Source: Isoptericola peretonis (GTDB lineage: Bacteria > Actinomycetota > Actinomycetes > Actinomycetales > Cellulomonadaceae). From it: a stretch of 64,000 bases of DNA. The stretch covers positions 185,612 to 249,611 of the forward strand of contig JALQCY010000005.1 in assembly GCA_023241745.1 (NCBI GenBank), written 5' to 3'. The notes below the pieces were generated by a model, which saw only the letters and a program-made list of their open reading frames with translations, was not told the DNA's origin and searched no databases. The position numbers and the translations under genes are program-made. Positions 24,818 through 33,564 of this stretch are shown here, one piece after another (the first letter of the stretch is position 1; the number at the start of each line of letters is the position of its first letter).

Positions 24818-25397
24818 GGGCCACCCCCAGGCAGTCGCGCAGGCGGCCGAGGCCGTCGCGGATCCGGCTCTTGACCGTGGGGAGCGCCGCACCGAGCCGC
24901 TCGGCGACCTCGCGGTACGTGCGCCCGCCGTAGTAGGCCTCGACGACGGCCTCGCGCTGCGTCGGGGTGAGCGACTCGAGGCAGCGGCGCACCGCAGCCC
25001 CCTCGAGGCGTCGCTCCACGTCCTCGACGACGACGTCCCGGGGCGCGCCCGCGACGGAGGCGTCGAGGTCGCGCTGGTCGCGGTCCCGGCGCGACTGCTC
25101 CGCGCGCACCCGGTCCACGGCCCGGCGGCGGGCGAGCGTCGCGACCCAGGTGCGCGCGGAGGCACGCGCCGGGTCGAACCTTGCGGCGGTCTGCCACACC
25201 TCCACCATCACCTCCTGCGTCACCTCGGCGGCATGGTCGGGATCGCGCAGCACCCCCAGCGACGTGCCGAATGCGACGGGCGCGAGCGCGTCGTAGACCG
25301 GCCCGAACGTGGTCGGGTCCCCGTCCGCGCAGGCGACGAGCGCGGCGTCGACCGGCGTGGTCGTAGGAGGCGGCACCTGGTCAGTCTGCCGCAACAC
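24810..25397 (-). CDS. sigK: ECF RNA polymerase sigma factor SigK
   Basis: An ECF sigma factor of about 195 residues. Region 2 includes FGPVYDALAPVAFGTSLGVLRDPDHAAEVTQEV and the promoter -10 helix around ARASARTWVATLARRRAVDRVR. Region 4 ends in YREVAERLGAALPTVKSRIRDGL, the -35 recognition helix. Pairing with RskA and proximity to fasciclin and dipZ identify it as the SigK type. The start is uncertain: GTG 25397 or GTG 25376, neither with a clear ribosome binding site. Autoregulation and control of fasciclin and dipZ are inferred from mycobacteria. Confidence 0.9.
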   Translation of the reverse strand: MLRQTDQVPPPTTTPVDAALVACADGDPTTFGPVYDALAPVAFGTSLGVLRDPDHAAEVTQEVMVEVWQTAARFDPARASARTWVATLARRRAVDRVRAEQSRRDRDQRDLDASVAGAPRDVVVEDVERRLEGAAVRRCLESLTPTQREAVVEAYYGGRTYREVAERLGAALPTVKSRIRDGLGRLRDCLGVARG

Positions 25398-25451
25398 GTC
25401 AGGGGTTCGACGCCGACACGGTCCCGGATGGGTGGCGGGCCGTGAGCCGCG

Positions 25452-26585
25452 TCACCCCTCGCGGCGCGACCGGACGGCGGCGGCCAGCGTGCCGAGCAGG
25501 TCCGCCGTGGTGTCCCAGTCGAGGCAGGAGTCGGTGACGGACTGCCCGTAGACGAGCCCGTCGAGCGGGCCCGGCTTCTGCGCCCCCGCGACGAGGAAGC
25601 TCTCCATCATCAGCCCGGTGACGTCGCGGTCGCCGTCGGCCAGTCGCGCGGCGAGCTCGCGCACCACCTCCGCCTGGCGCACGTGGTCCTTGCCGGAGTT
25701 GCCGTGCGACGCGTCCACCACGACACCGGCCTCCACGGCTCCGCCGAGCCCGGACGTGCGCGCCACCGCCAGGGCGTCCGCCACGTCCTTCTCGGAGTAG
25801 TTCGGGCCGCCGCGCCCGCCGCGCAGGATGACGTGGCAGTCCGGGTTCCCGGTGGTCTCGACGGCGGCCGCGCGCCCCTCGGCGTCCGCCCCGAAGAAGG
25901 TGTGCTCGCTCGCCGCGGTGATGCAGCCGTCGACGGCGATCTGCACGTCGCCGTCGGTCGCGTTCTTGAAGCCCACCGGCATGGACAGCCCCGACGCGAG
26001 CTGCCGGTGCACCTGCGACTCCGCGTTGCGCGCACCGATCGCGCCCCAGGTGACGGCGTCGGCGATGTACTGCGGGCTGGTCGGCTCGAGGAACTCGCAC
26101 GCCGCGGGCACGCCCGCGTCGAGCACCCCCAGCAGCACCTCGCGGGACAGCCGCAGGCCGTGGTGCACGTCGTGCGAGCCGTCCAGGTGCGGGTCGTTGA
26201 TGAGGCCCTTCCAGCCCACGGTGGTGCGCGGCTTCTCGAAGTACACCCGCATCACCACGACGAGGTCGTCCGACAGCTCCCGCGCGAGGGGCGCGAGCCG
26301 CTGCGCGTAGTCGAGGGCCGCCGCCGGGTCGTGCACGGAGCACGGCCCGACGATGACGAGGAGGCGGTCGTCCTCGCCGCGCAGGACGTCGCGCACCTCG
26401 CGGCGGGACGTCGTGACGAGGTCGCTGCGGGTCGTGCCGAGCGGCAGGTCCGTCCGCATGACGCCCGGTGCGGGCAGCGGGTCGAGCGCGCGGACCCGCA
26501 GGTCGGAGGTCTCTGCCATCAGGTCAGTATGCGGCCGGGCGGGTTCGGAAGGCGCGGTGCGGGTGGTGGCGGCGGTGGTGGTCAT
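25452..26585 (-). CDS. aroG: 3-deoxy-7-phosphoheptulonate (DAHP) synthase, class I
   Basis: A 377-residue class I (AroFGH-type) enzyme that joins phosphoenolpyruvate and erythrose 4-phosphate in the first step of aromatic amino-acid synthesis. Hallmarks are VGPCSVHD, RVYFEKPRTTVGWKGLINDP, VGFKNATDG, ILRGG and DASHGNSGKDH, which supply the PEP, metal and E4P ligands. ATG 26585 has AGGAG seven bases upstream; the adjacent GTG 26588 is too close to it. About 180 bp upstream lies a short ORF rich in aromatic codons with a following hairpin, so transcription attenuation is likely. Confidence 0.95.
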   Translation of the reverse strand: MTTTAATTRTAPSEPARPHTDLMAETSDLRVRALDPLPAPGVMRTDLPLGTTRSDLVTTSRREVRDVLRGEDDRLLVIVGPCSVHDPAAALDYAQRLAPLARELSDDLVVVMRVYFEKPRTTVGWKGLINDPHLDGSHDVHHGLRLSREVLLGVLDAGVPAACEFLEPTSPQYIADAVTWGAIGARNAESQVHRQLASGLSMPVGFKNATDGDVQIAVDGCITAASEHTFFGADAEGRAAAVETTGNPDCHVILRGGRGGPNYSEKDVADALAVARTSGLGGAVEAGVVVDASHGNSGKDHVRQAEVVRELAARLADGDRDVTGLMMESFLVAGAQKPGPLDGLVYGQSVTDSCLDWDTTADLLGTLAAAVRSRREG

Positions 26586-26708
26586 CACGGGGCTCCTGGT
26601 GGGTCAGACGTCGGTTCGTGGCGGTCGGTCGTGGCGGGACGTGGGGCTCGGCGTCGTCGTCGAACCGTGGGTCCATTGCCCGACCGGAGCGGCCCGTCTG
26701 ACGACGAA

Positions 26709-26738
26709 GGGCCCGGACGCACGTTGCGTCCCAGGCCC
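26709..26738 (-). terminator. Candidate aro attenuator hairpin
   Basis: On the minus strand GGGCCTGGGACGCA pairs with TGCGTCCGGGCCC around ACG, with one bulge, and is followed by TTCGTCGTC. It lies between the leader peptide and the DAHP synthase start. A competing pairing is possible upstream: GCCGGCTCCGG within the leader can pair with CCGGAGCCAGC just before this hairpin. This fits ribosome-controlled attenuation. Confidence 0.6.
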
Positions 26739-26765
26739 TGTGCTGGCTCCGGAGTGGTGTGTCGG

Positions 26766-26831
26766 TCAGGCGTCAGCCCGCCGAGCCCCTACCGGAGCCG
26801 GCGTAAAGCGCCAATACCAACGGATGTCCAC
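26766..26831 (-). CDS. Aromatic-codon leader peptide upstream of aroG
   Basis: A 21-codon ORF beginning VDIRWYWRFTPAPVG and ending in TGA. Codons 5–9 are Trp-Tyr-Trp-Arg-Phe, so all three aromatic amino acids are sampled within five codons. It is just upstream of a terminator hairpin and the DAHP synthase gene, whose product makes their precursor. The GTG start lies exactly seven bases after a -10 box (TACCGT), suggesting leaderless translation. Ribosome stalling at these codons under aromatic starvation would be expected to favour readthrough into aroG. Confidence 0.75.
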   Translation of the reverse strand: MDIRWYWRFTPAPVGARRADA

Positions 26832-26838
26832 GGCGACG

Positions 26839-26867
26839 ACGGTACGTCGTGCGCGTCGGTCCGTCCA
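26839..26867 (-). promoter_or_regulatory. Promoter of the aroG leader
   Basis: On the minus strand TGGACG (-35) and TACCGT (-10) are separated by exactly 17 bp. The leader-peptide GTG begins seven bases after the -10 box. Confidence 0.6.
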
Positions 26868-26978
26868 CTCGCGTCCACCATCCGGTCCCGGGGCCGTGCC
26901 GGGCGTCCGCCCTGGAGCGGCCGTAGTGTCGTCGTGTCCCCGTCCCGGCCGTCGCGACCGCCGTCGAGAGGAGCACCG

Positions 26979-27365
26979 GTGCCGACCCCCGCCACGCCGT
27001 CCACCCCCGAGCGGCTGTTCGCCCACTCCCCGGTGGGACTGGCGGTCTGCCGGGCGTTCGAGGACGTCGTCGCCGGCGTCACCGAGGCCGACGTCACGAC
27101 CCGCACCACCAAGACGCAGGTCGCCTTCCGGCGTCGCCGGGCCTTCGCGTTCGTCTGGCCGCCGTGGGAGGGGCTGCGCGACCACGTGGACGTGCCCGCC
27201 GTCGTCTCGTTCGTCCTGCCGCGCGAGCTGAGGTCGCCCCGCGTCAAGGAGGTCGCGCACCCGTCCGAGCACGCGTGGACGCACCACGTCGAGGTGCGCG
27301 ACCCGGCCGAGCTGGACGACGAGATCGCCGCCTGGGTCCGCGAGGCGTACGACGCCGCGGGTTGA
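26979..27365 (+). CDS. DUF5655-domain protein
   Basis: A 128-residue soluble protein with the pattern of DUF5655 (RLFAHSPVGLAVCRAFEDVV, TKTQVAFRRRRAFAFVWPPW, then HHVEVRDPAELDDEIAAWVREAY). DUF5655 often occurs as a stand-alone domain or fused to other putative nucleic-acid-related domains. The GTG at 26979 follows GAGAGGAG. No operon partner is evident, and the function is unknown. Confidence 0.82.
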   Translation: MPTPATPSTPERLFAHSPVGLAVCRAFEDVVAGVTEADVTTRTTKTQVAFRRRRAFAFVWPPWEGLRDHVDVPAVVSFVLPRELRSPRVKEVAHPSEHAWTHHVEVRDPAELDDEIAAWVREAYDAAG

Positions 27366-27531
27366 CCGGCACGACACGGACACCGACGCGCGCGCCGTTC
27401 GTCTCGCGGGCGAAACGTGGAAGTGGTTATGTGTGCGACGCCACAGTTTGCCCGGGCGCACCGTCGCGCACCGGGCACGACGGTGCCCGGCCATGAGGGT
27501 CGGGTTGCTCCGACACCCATGGAGGAAAACC

Positions 27532-29844
27532 GTGAGAGCACGCACCACCAGCGCGTTCGGCACGGCGGGGGCCTTGCTGGCCGCCGCCGTCCTCGCGCCC
27601 GGCATCGCCGCCGCGGCGCCTGCGGCCGACGCGCCATCGAACGACCCCTCGTCCGCGCAGGTCAAGGAGGACGACCGCGCGGACCCGCTGAGCGACAAGC
27701 GCCGGGCCCTCAAGCAGGAGGCGGTCGACCGCGTCGCCACGGGCGACGCCAAGGTCACCACCCGCGGCACCGGGGACAACACCTCGAAGTCGGTCAAGGT
27801 CGGCAAGAACCAGTGGGTCGAGTACGAGACGGAACAGACGGCGCAGCTGCTGACGTTCCTCGTCGACTTCGGCGACCAGACCGACCCCCGCTTCCCCGAC
27901 GCGCCGGCCACGGGTCCGGTGCACAACGAGATCCCCGAGCCCACCCGCAGCGACAACTCCACCTACTGGGAGCCCGACTTCTCCCAGGAGCACTACGAGG
28001 AGATGTTCTTCACCGGGCTCGAGGACCAGAACGGCGAGTCCTTCGCCGGGGTCTACGACGAGATGTCGTCGGGCCGGTTCGACCTGCAGGGCGACGTCGC
28101 CGACTGGGTGACGGTGCCCTACAACTCGGCGTCGTACGGGGAGACCGAGTCCAACACCGACATGACGCGGTTCGTGCAGGACTCCGCGGACGCCTGGTAC
28201 GCCGACCAGGTGGCCCAGGGCAAGACGGACGAGGAGATCACCGAGTATCTGCAGTCGTTCGACGTCTGGGACCGCTACGACCTGGACGGCGACGGGATCT
28301 TCGACGAGTCCGACGGCTACATCGACCACTTCCAGGCGATCCATGCCGGCGAGGGCGAGGAGGCCGGCGCCCCGACCTCGGCGATCTGGTCGCACCGGTG
28401 GGCGGTCAACCCGCTGGGCCAGGACGGGCCCGCGGACTACGACAAGGCCGGCGGCATCAAGATCGGCGACTCCGACATCTGGATCCGTGACTACACCACG
28501 GAGCCGGAGAACGGCGGCCTCGGCGTCTTCGCGCACGAGTTCGGTCACGACCTCGGCCTCCCCGACTACTACGACACCGAGGGCGGCGAGAACGGCACCG
28601 GCTTCTGGAACCTCATGAGCTCGGGCTCGTGGCTGGGCCACGGCGACGGCACCATCGGCACCACGCCGAACCACATGGGCGCCACCGAGAAGATGTTCCT
28701 GGGCTGGCTCGACTACGAGACGGTCGAGCCGGGCGAGCGGGCCACGGTCAAGCTCGGCCCGTCGTACCACGCCACGACGAATCCCCAGGCCGTGGTGGTG
28801 AACCTGCCCGACGGCGTCAAGGACGTCGATCTCGGCGTCGAACCCTACGACGGGCAGTTCGCCTACTCCGGCACGGGCAGCAACGCGAGCTACACGCTCG
28901 CGTCGCCGTCGTTCACCGTGCCCGACGCGGCGTCGCTGACCGCCAAGGTGCAGTACGAGATCGAGCCGGGCTACGACCACGCCTTCGTCGAGATCTCGAC
29001 CGACGGCGGCACGGAGTGGACGTCGCTCGCGACGAACCGCTCCGACGCGGACGCGAACGGCGGCATCTCCGGCAGCTCGGGCAAGGCGTGGGTCGACCTG
29101 ACCGCCGACCTGGCCGAGTACGCGGGCCAGGACGCCCAGGTCCGCTTCCGGTACGCCAGTGACGGGGGCCTCAACCTCAAGGGCTTCATGGTCGACGACG
29201 TCGCCGTGGGCGGCGCGCTGACCGAGGACTTCAGCGACGGCTTCGACGGCTGGACGAACGACGAGTTCAGCGTCATCGGGGCCGACGGCACGTACGAGGT
29301 CGAGTACTCGCACTACTACGTGGCGGAGAACCGGCAGTACGCCGGCTACGACGCGACCCTGCAGACCGGGCCGTACAACTTCGGCTGGACGCTGTCGAAG
29401 CCGAACACCGTGGAGCACTACCCGTACCAGGACGGCCTGCTGGTCTGGTACTCCAACTCGTTCTACGGCGACAACAACACGTCGCAGCACCCGGGCGGCG
29501 GGCAGGCCCTGCCGGTCGACGCCAACGCGCAGGCGCTGCGGTGGTCGGACGGCACGGTGGCCCGCAACCGCATCCAGGCGTTCGACGCGACGTTCGGCCT
29601 GGGCAAGTCCGACGCGTTCACCCTGCACCGGGAGACCGAGGCGGGCATGACGACGCTGCGCACGTGGAAGGAGAAGGCTGAGAGGGTCTTCGACGACTCC
29701 GACCCGTACGCCTACTACGACGAGACCAACCCCGGCGGGTCGGTCGTCGTCGCCGGGTCGGGCACGAAGATCAAGGTGCAGGACGTGAACAGCAAGAACG
29801 GCGTGATGACGGTGGACGTCACCACGCCGCGCAACCGGGGCTGA
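27532..29844 (+). CDS. Secreted M6 (immune-inhibitor-A-like) metalloprotease
   Basis: A 770-residue secreted protease. GTG 27532 follows GGAGGA and begins a signal peptide (hydrophobic GTAGALLAAAVLAPGIAAAAP). The zinc site HEFGHDLGLPD is at residues 335–345 (His335, His339, Asp345 ligands, Glu336 catalytic). A calcium-loop-like DLDGDGIFDE (250–259) precedes it. The C-terminal half contains MAM-like/immune-inhibitor-A domains (DGGTEWTSLA, VDDVAVGG). The upstream ATGs fall before the ribosome binding site and were rejected. M6 enzymes degrade extracellular protein. Confidence 0.92.
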   Translation: MRARTTSAFGTAGALLAAAVLAPGIAAAAPAADAPSNDPSSAQVKEDDRADPLSDKRRALKQEAVDRVATGDAKVTTRGTGDNTSKSVKVGKNQWVEYETEQTAQLLTFLVDFGDQTDPRFPDAPATGPVHNEIPEPTRSDNSTYWEPDFSQEHYEEMFFTGLEDQNGESFAGVYDEMSSGRFDLQGDVADWVTVPYNSASYGETESNTDMTRFVQDSADAWYADQVAQGKTDEEITEYLQSFDVWDRYDLDGDGIFDESDGYIDHFQAIHAGEGEEAGAPTSAIWSHRWAVNPLGQDGPADYDKAGGIKIGDSDIWIRDYTTEPENGGLGVFAHEFGHDLGLPDYYDTEGGENGTGFWNLMSSGSWLGHGDGTIGTTPNHMGATEKMFLGWLDYETVEPGERATVKLGPSYHATTNPQAVVVNLPDGVKDVDLGVEPYDGQFAYSGTGSNASYTLASPSFTVPDAASLTAKVQYEIEPGYDHAFVEISTDGGTEWTSLATNRSDADANGGISGSSGKAWVDLTADLAEYAGQDAQVRFRYASDGGLNLKGFMVDDVAVGGALTEDFSDGFDGWTNDEFSVIGADGTYEVEYSHYYVAENRQYAGYDATLQTGPYNFGWTLSKPNTVEHYPYQDGLLVWYSNSFYGDNNTSQHPGGGQALPVDANAQALRWSDGTVARNRIQAFDATFGLGKSDAFTLHRETEAGMTTLRTWKEKAERVFDDSDPYAYYDETNPGGSVVVAGSGTKIKVQDVNSKNGVMTVDVTTPRNRG

Positions 29845-29959
29845 CCGCGAGATAGAGAAGGCAGACCCGCGAGACAGAGAAGCCCGGGCGGGACCGCAGC
29901 GGCTGCGGTCTCGTCCGGGCTTCTCTGTCTCGCGGGTCTGCCTTCTCTATCTCGCGGTC
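29843..29959. terminator. 57-bp-armed hairpin between convergent genes
   Basis: Arms 29843–29899 and 29903–29959 are complementary over 57 bp with only two G–T positions, which pair as G–U in RNA. The loop is three bases. Each arm holds two copies of a 22-bp unit (CCGCGAGAYAGAGAAG). The hairpin begins at the last base pair of the M6 stop codon and contains the stop codon of the amidotransferase. It is far longer than needed for termination and could serve as a bidirectional terminator or as a mobile repeat (see findings). Confidence 0.8.
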
Positions 29960-30687
29960 CGGGCGTAGCGGGTCACGAAGTTCCGCAGGATGCGCATGGG
30001 CTCGGTGACGCGGTGCTCGCGCGACCGGGCGACGATGCGCCTGCCCTCTTCGGGCGGGAAGTACCCGTAGGTCCGGTACACCTCGACGCGCTGCTCGATG
30101 CCGGCCAGGTCCAGCTCGGGGTGGAACTGGGTGGCGTACAGGTTCGTCCGCACCCGGAACATCTGCACGGGCGCGTCGGCGGAGCGGGCGAGCAGGGTGG
30201 CGGACGGCGGCAGCTCGCGCACCGCCTCCTTGTGCCCCAGGTAGGCGGTGAAGCGGGCCGGCATCCCCGCCAGCAGCGGGTCGTCCAGCCCCTCGGGCGT
30301 CAGCTCGATCTCGGCCGGACCGACGGGCTCGGGGTACGTGCGGTCGACGACGCCCCCCTGGTGGGTGCCGAGCGTCCCGACGCCGTAGCAGGCGCCGAGG
30401 AACGGGAAGTCGCGGTCGACCAGCTCGTCGAGCAGGGCCGCCATCTCCCGCTCCACGCGGTGCTGGACGGCGGACTTCTCCTCCTCGGGGTCGCTCGAGT
30501 TGAACGGCCCGCCACCGACGACGACGCCGGACAGGGCGTCCAGGTCGACGCGCGGCATCGGCTCGCGCTCCAGGCGCACCCGCCGCAAGGACGCGGCGGC
30601 CAGACCGGAGTAGCGCAGCACGGCCTCGTACTCCCCGTCGGCGGCGACGTCCTCCGCCCGGGTGCCGAGGAACAGGAACGGCTTCAC
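29947..30687 (-). CDS. Class I glutamine amidotransferase (GATase1-like)
   Basis: A 246-residue protein with the GATase1 triad pattern: nucleophile Cys100 (FLGACYGVG) and His189 with Glu191 (TQFHPEL). It resembles stand-alone GuaA-like amidotransferases in actinobacteria that act on unknown acceptors or as gamma-glutamyl hydrolases. It has a VVVGGGPF glycine turn before the nucleophile region. The TAG stop falls within the long hairpin. The start overlaps the transporter gene upstream by 4 bp, so they are co-transcribed. Confidence 0.88.
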   Translation of the reverse strand: MKPFLFLGTRAEDVAADGEYEAVLRYSGLAAASLRRVRLEREPMPRVDLDALSGVVVGGGPFNSSDPEEEKSAVQHRVEREMAALLDELVDRDFPFLGACYGVGTLGTHQGGVVDRTYPEPVGPAEIELTPEGLDDPLLAGMPARFTAYLGHKEAVRELPPSATLLARSADAPVQMFRVRTNLYATQFHPELDLAGIEQRVEVYRTYGYFPPEEGRRIVARSREHRVTEPMRILRNFVTRYARTAR

Positions 30688-31655
30688 GGCTGCAGGCTAG
30701 ACGCCTCCGCGGCGGCCCGCCGGTCCCCCTCCGGGGCGACCGGGCGGCGTGCCCAGAACGACGCGAGGACGGAGCCGGAGACGTTGTGCCACACGGAGAA
30801 CAGTGCGGCGGGGAGCGCGGCCTCCGGCGTGAAGTGCGTGGTGGCGAGGCTGGCCGCGAGGCCGGAGTTCTGCATCCCCACCTCCACGCTCACCGCGCGG
30901 CTCGCGCCCTCGCCGAGGCGGCCGACGCGCGCCGCGCCGTAGCCGAGAGCGAGCCCGAGACCGTTGTGCAGGATGACGGCAAGCGCCAGCAGCAGGCCGG
31001 TGCTCAGCACGGCGTCGGCGTTGGCGGCGACGATGCCCGCCACCACCACGACGATCCCCGCCACCGACACCAGCGGCAGGTACGGCAGCATGTACCGCTC
31101 GACCAGCCCGCCCGCGAAGGTGCGGACCAGCAGGCCGGCGAGCACCGGGAAGAGCACCACCTGCGCGATCGACGTCACCAGCGACCCGTACGTCACGTCG
31201 AGCTCGGTGCCGGCCAGCCACAGCACGATCGCGGGCGTGAGCAGCGGCGCCAGCAGCGTCGACACGGCGGTGAGGGTCACCGACAGCGCGGTGTCGCCCT
31301 TCGCGAGGTACACGATGACGTTCGACGCCGTGCCGCCAGGAGCCGCGCCGACGAGGATCATCCCGATCATCGCCGCACCCTCGAGGCCGACGAGGTGGCC
31401 GATCGCCCAGGCCAGGAGCGGCATGATCGTGTACTGGCACACGACGCCCAGGAGCACCGCCCAGGGTCGCCGCAGCACGAGCCCGAAGTCGGACCCCCGC
31501 AGCGTGAGGCCCATCCCGAACATGATGATCCCGAGGAAGAGCGGGATCTGGCTCGCGATGGGGGCGAGGGCGGTCGGGGCCAGCAGCCCCGCCACCCCGC
31601 CCAGCACCACGAGCACCGCGAACCACTGGCCGGCCAGCTCCGCAACTCTGCGCAT
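30684..31655 (-). CDS. Bile acid:sodium symporter (BASS) family transporter
   Basis: A 323-residue integral membrane protein with about nine helices. Family motifs are IPLFLGIIMFGMGLTLRGSDF in helix 2, VGAAPGGTASNVIVYLAKGD and VEVGMQNSGLAASLATTHF, the last two forming the sodium and substrate sites. It would import or export an organic anion (for example a keto acid or bile-acid-like compound) with sodium. The family is often misnamed from its founding members. It is translationally coupled to the amidotransferase gene. Confidence 0.9.
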   Translation of the reverse strand: MRRVAELAGQWFAVLVVLGGVAGLLAPTALAPIASQIPLFLGIIMFGMGLTLRGSDFGLVLRRPWAVLLGVVCQYTIMPLLAWAIGHLVGLEGAAMIGMILVGAAPGGTASNVIVYLAKGDTALSVTLTAVSTLLAPLLTPAIVLWLAGTELDVTYGSLVTSIAQVVLFPVLAGLLVRTFAGGLVERYMLPYLPLVSVAGIVVVVAGIVAANADAVLSTGLLLALAVILHNGLGLALGYGAARVGRLGEGASRAVSVEVGMQNSGLAASLATTHFTPEAALPAALFSVWHNVSGSVLASFWARRPVAPEGDRRAAAEASSLQP

Positions 31656-31682
31656 GGAGTGGGACCTTACCGGCGGCCGCGG

Positions 31683-32504
31683 TCACGTCCAGCGGAACAG
31701 CCGTACCGCGAGCGGCATCAACACCACGGTCCACGCCGCCATCACGACGTACTGCAGCATCGGGAACTCGGTGCCGAACCAGCCCTCGTCCATCGCCTGC
31801 GCGGCCGCGCCCATCGGGGTGAACTGGCCGATCTGCCGCACGATGTCGGGCATGATCGGGCCGGGCGTCCACAGCCCCGCGAGGAACAGCAGCGGGAAGT
31901 AGACGAGGGAGGCGACGGCGTTCGCCGTCGAGGGCTTGTTCACCAGCGCGGACAGGAACATGCCCAACGAGAACAGCGAGAGCAGCCCGAGCACGAAGGC
32001 CCCGAGGACGACGGCGAGCTGTTCCGGTCGCACGATGCCGAACGCCACCTGCGCCACGACGAGGGCCAGCGCCACCCCGACGAACGTGGTCACGATGCTG
32101 ATGACCAGGTGGGCCACGATGATCGCCTGCGGCCGCATCGGCGTCGTGGACAGCCGGCGCAGCACGCCCTTGTCGCGGAAGGTGGAGAAGGTGACCGGCA
32201 GCGACAGGATCGCGAGCGTGCCGATCGCCATCGCGAGCACGGTGGGCAGGTAGGTCGCGATGGGTGTCACGCCGTACCAGATGGAGTCCGGCGGGACGTC
32301 CGTCATCGGCTCCCGCATCCCGGGGATGCCGAACCCGACACCGACGAGCAGGACGGTGGGGAACAGGATCCCGAAGAACACGGACGTCGAGTCGCGCAGC
32401 CAGACGGCGGTCTCGGTGCGCAACAGGCGGCCGAACCCGCGCCAGCCGGCGCCGGACGATCGCACCCGCGCCGGGGCGGTGGTGGTGGCGGTGGTGGTGG
32501 TCAT
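31683..32504 (-). CDS. ABC-2 type transporter permease
   Basis: A 273-residue membrane protein with six helices and the ABC-2 layout: an N-terminal cytoplasmic tail rich in Thr, a first helix near VFFGILFPTVLLVGVGF, and a late LLFLAGLWTPGPIMPDIVRQIGQF segment typical of drug or lipid exporters. It pairs with the ATPase gene just upstream (ATGA overlap). Substrate is unknown. Confidence 0.9.
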   Translation of the reverse strand: MTTTTATTTAPARVRSSGAGWRGFGRLLRTETAVWLRDSTSVFFGILFPTVLLVGVGFGIPGMREPMTDVPPDSIWYGVTPIATYLPTVLAMAIGTLAILSLPVTFSTFRDKGVLRRLSTTPMRPQAIIVAHLVISIVTTFVGVALALVVAQVAFGIVRPEQLAVVLGAFVLGLLSLFSLGMFLSALVNKPSTANAVASLVYFPLLFLAGLWTPGPIMPDIVRQIGQFTPMGAAAQAMDEGWFGTEFPMLQYVVMAAWTVVLMPLAVRLFRWT

Positions 32505-33499
32505 GGCCGGACTCCTTCGGTGGCGAGAACGGTGTCGGTGGTGGCGTCGTCGGCCCCGGTGGCGTAGGCCCGGCCCGTGTGGGCGAGGAACACGTCCTCG
32601 AGGGACTTGGTGACGGTGCGGACGTCGTCGGGCACGAGGTCAGCGGTGGCGAGCGCGGGGACCAGGGAGAACAGCACCCGGCGCGTGCCGGTGACGGCGA
32701 TCTCCGTGTCGGACCCGTCGACCGGTGCCACGCCCTCGACCTCGGCGTCCCTGTCGACCAGGACGGCGAGCTCGCGGCGGCCTCGCTCCACGTCCTGCGG
32801 CGCGAACCGCACGACGACGGTGCGCCCGCCCTCGAGGGCGTCGATCAGCCCCTGGGGCGTGCCCTCGGCGACGACGTTCCCGGCGTCGATGATGACGAGC
32901 CGGTCGCAGAGCCGCTCGGCCTCCTCCATGAAGTGCGTGACCAGGAGGATGGTGACGCCCGTGTCCCGCACGCGCTCCACGAGCTCCCACGTGTTGCGCC
33001 GGGCCTGCGGGTCGAGGCCGGTGGTGAGCTCGTCGAGGACGGCGATCTCGGGGTTGCCGATCAGCGAGAGCGCGATCGACAGGCGCTGCTTCTGCCCGCC
33101 GGACAGCTTGGCGAAACGGCGGTCCGCGTGCGCCGTGAGGTCGAGCATCGCCATGAGCTCGGCCGGGTCGGCAGGATCGGCGTAGAACCCGGCGAACAGG
33201 TTCAGCGCCTCGCCCACGGTGATCTTGTCGTGCAGCGCGGCCTCCTGGAGCTGCACGCCCAGGATGTCGCGGACGGCGACCGGGTCGCGCTGGGTGTCGA
33301 TCCCCCGCACCCGCACCGTGCCGCCGTCGGCGGTGCGCAGGCCCGCGAGGGTCTCGACCGTGGTCGTCTTGCCTGCCCCGTTGGGGCCGAGGATGCCGAA
33401 GATCTCGCCGGGCTGGACGGCGAACGAGACGTCGTCCACGGCGACCTTCGATCCGTACGTCTTGCGGAGGTTCCGGACCTCCACGATGGGGTCGGCCAT
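32501..33499 (-). CDS. ABC transporter ATP-binding protein (drug-export type)
   Basis: A 332-residue ATPase of the DrrA/CcmA-like class with Walker A GPNGAGKTT, Q-loop VQLQEA, signature LSGGQKQR, Walker B IAVLDELTTGLDP and switch His in LLVTHFM. The Walker B region has LDELTTG, so the catalytic Glu is present. A C-terminal extension follows. ATG 33499 is preceded by GAGAAGGAGG. It forms a two-gene exporter with the following permease. Upstream, TCTCGGTGGT occurs twice 17 bp apart (33513 and 33530). Confidence 0.9.
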   Translation of the reverse strand: MADPIVEVRNLRKTYGSKVAVDDVSFAVQPGEIFGILGPNGAGKTTTVETLAGLRTADGGTVRVRGIDTQRDPVAVRDILGVQLQEAALHDKITVGEALNLFAGFYADPADPAELMAMLDLTAHADRRFAKLSGGQKQRLSIALSLIGNPEIAVLDELTTGLDPQARRNTWELVERVRDTGVTILLVTHFMEEAERLCDRLVIIDAGNVVAEGTPQGLIDALEGGRTVVVRFAPQDVERGRRELAVLVDRDAEVEGVAPVDGSDTEIAVTGTRRVLFSLVPALATADLVPDDVRTVTKSLEDVFLAHTGRAYATGADDATTDTVLATEGVRP

Positions 33500-33564
33500 C
33501 TCGGCCTCCTTCTCTCGGTGGTTGAGCCTTCTCGGTGGTCGATCAGTGGCCGTTCGACGAGCGG

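Noticed and set aside
27433..27531. N-terminal extension of the M6 protease from an upstream start
   Set aside because: A strong ribosome binding site (GGAGGA) sits just before GTG 27532, and the signal peptide starts there.
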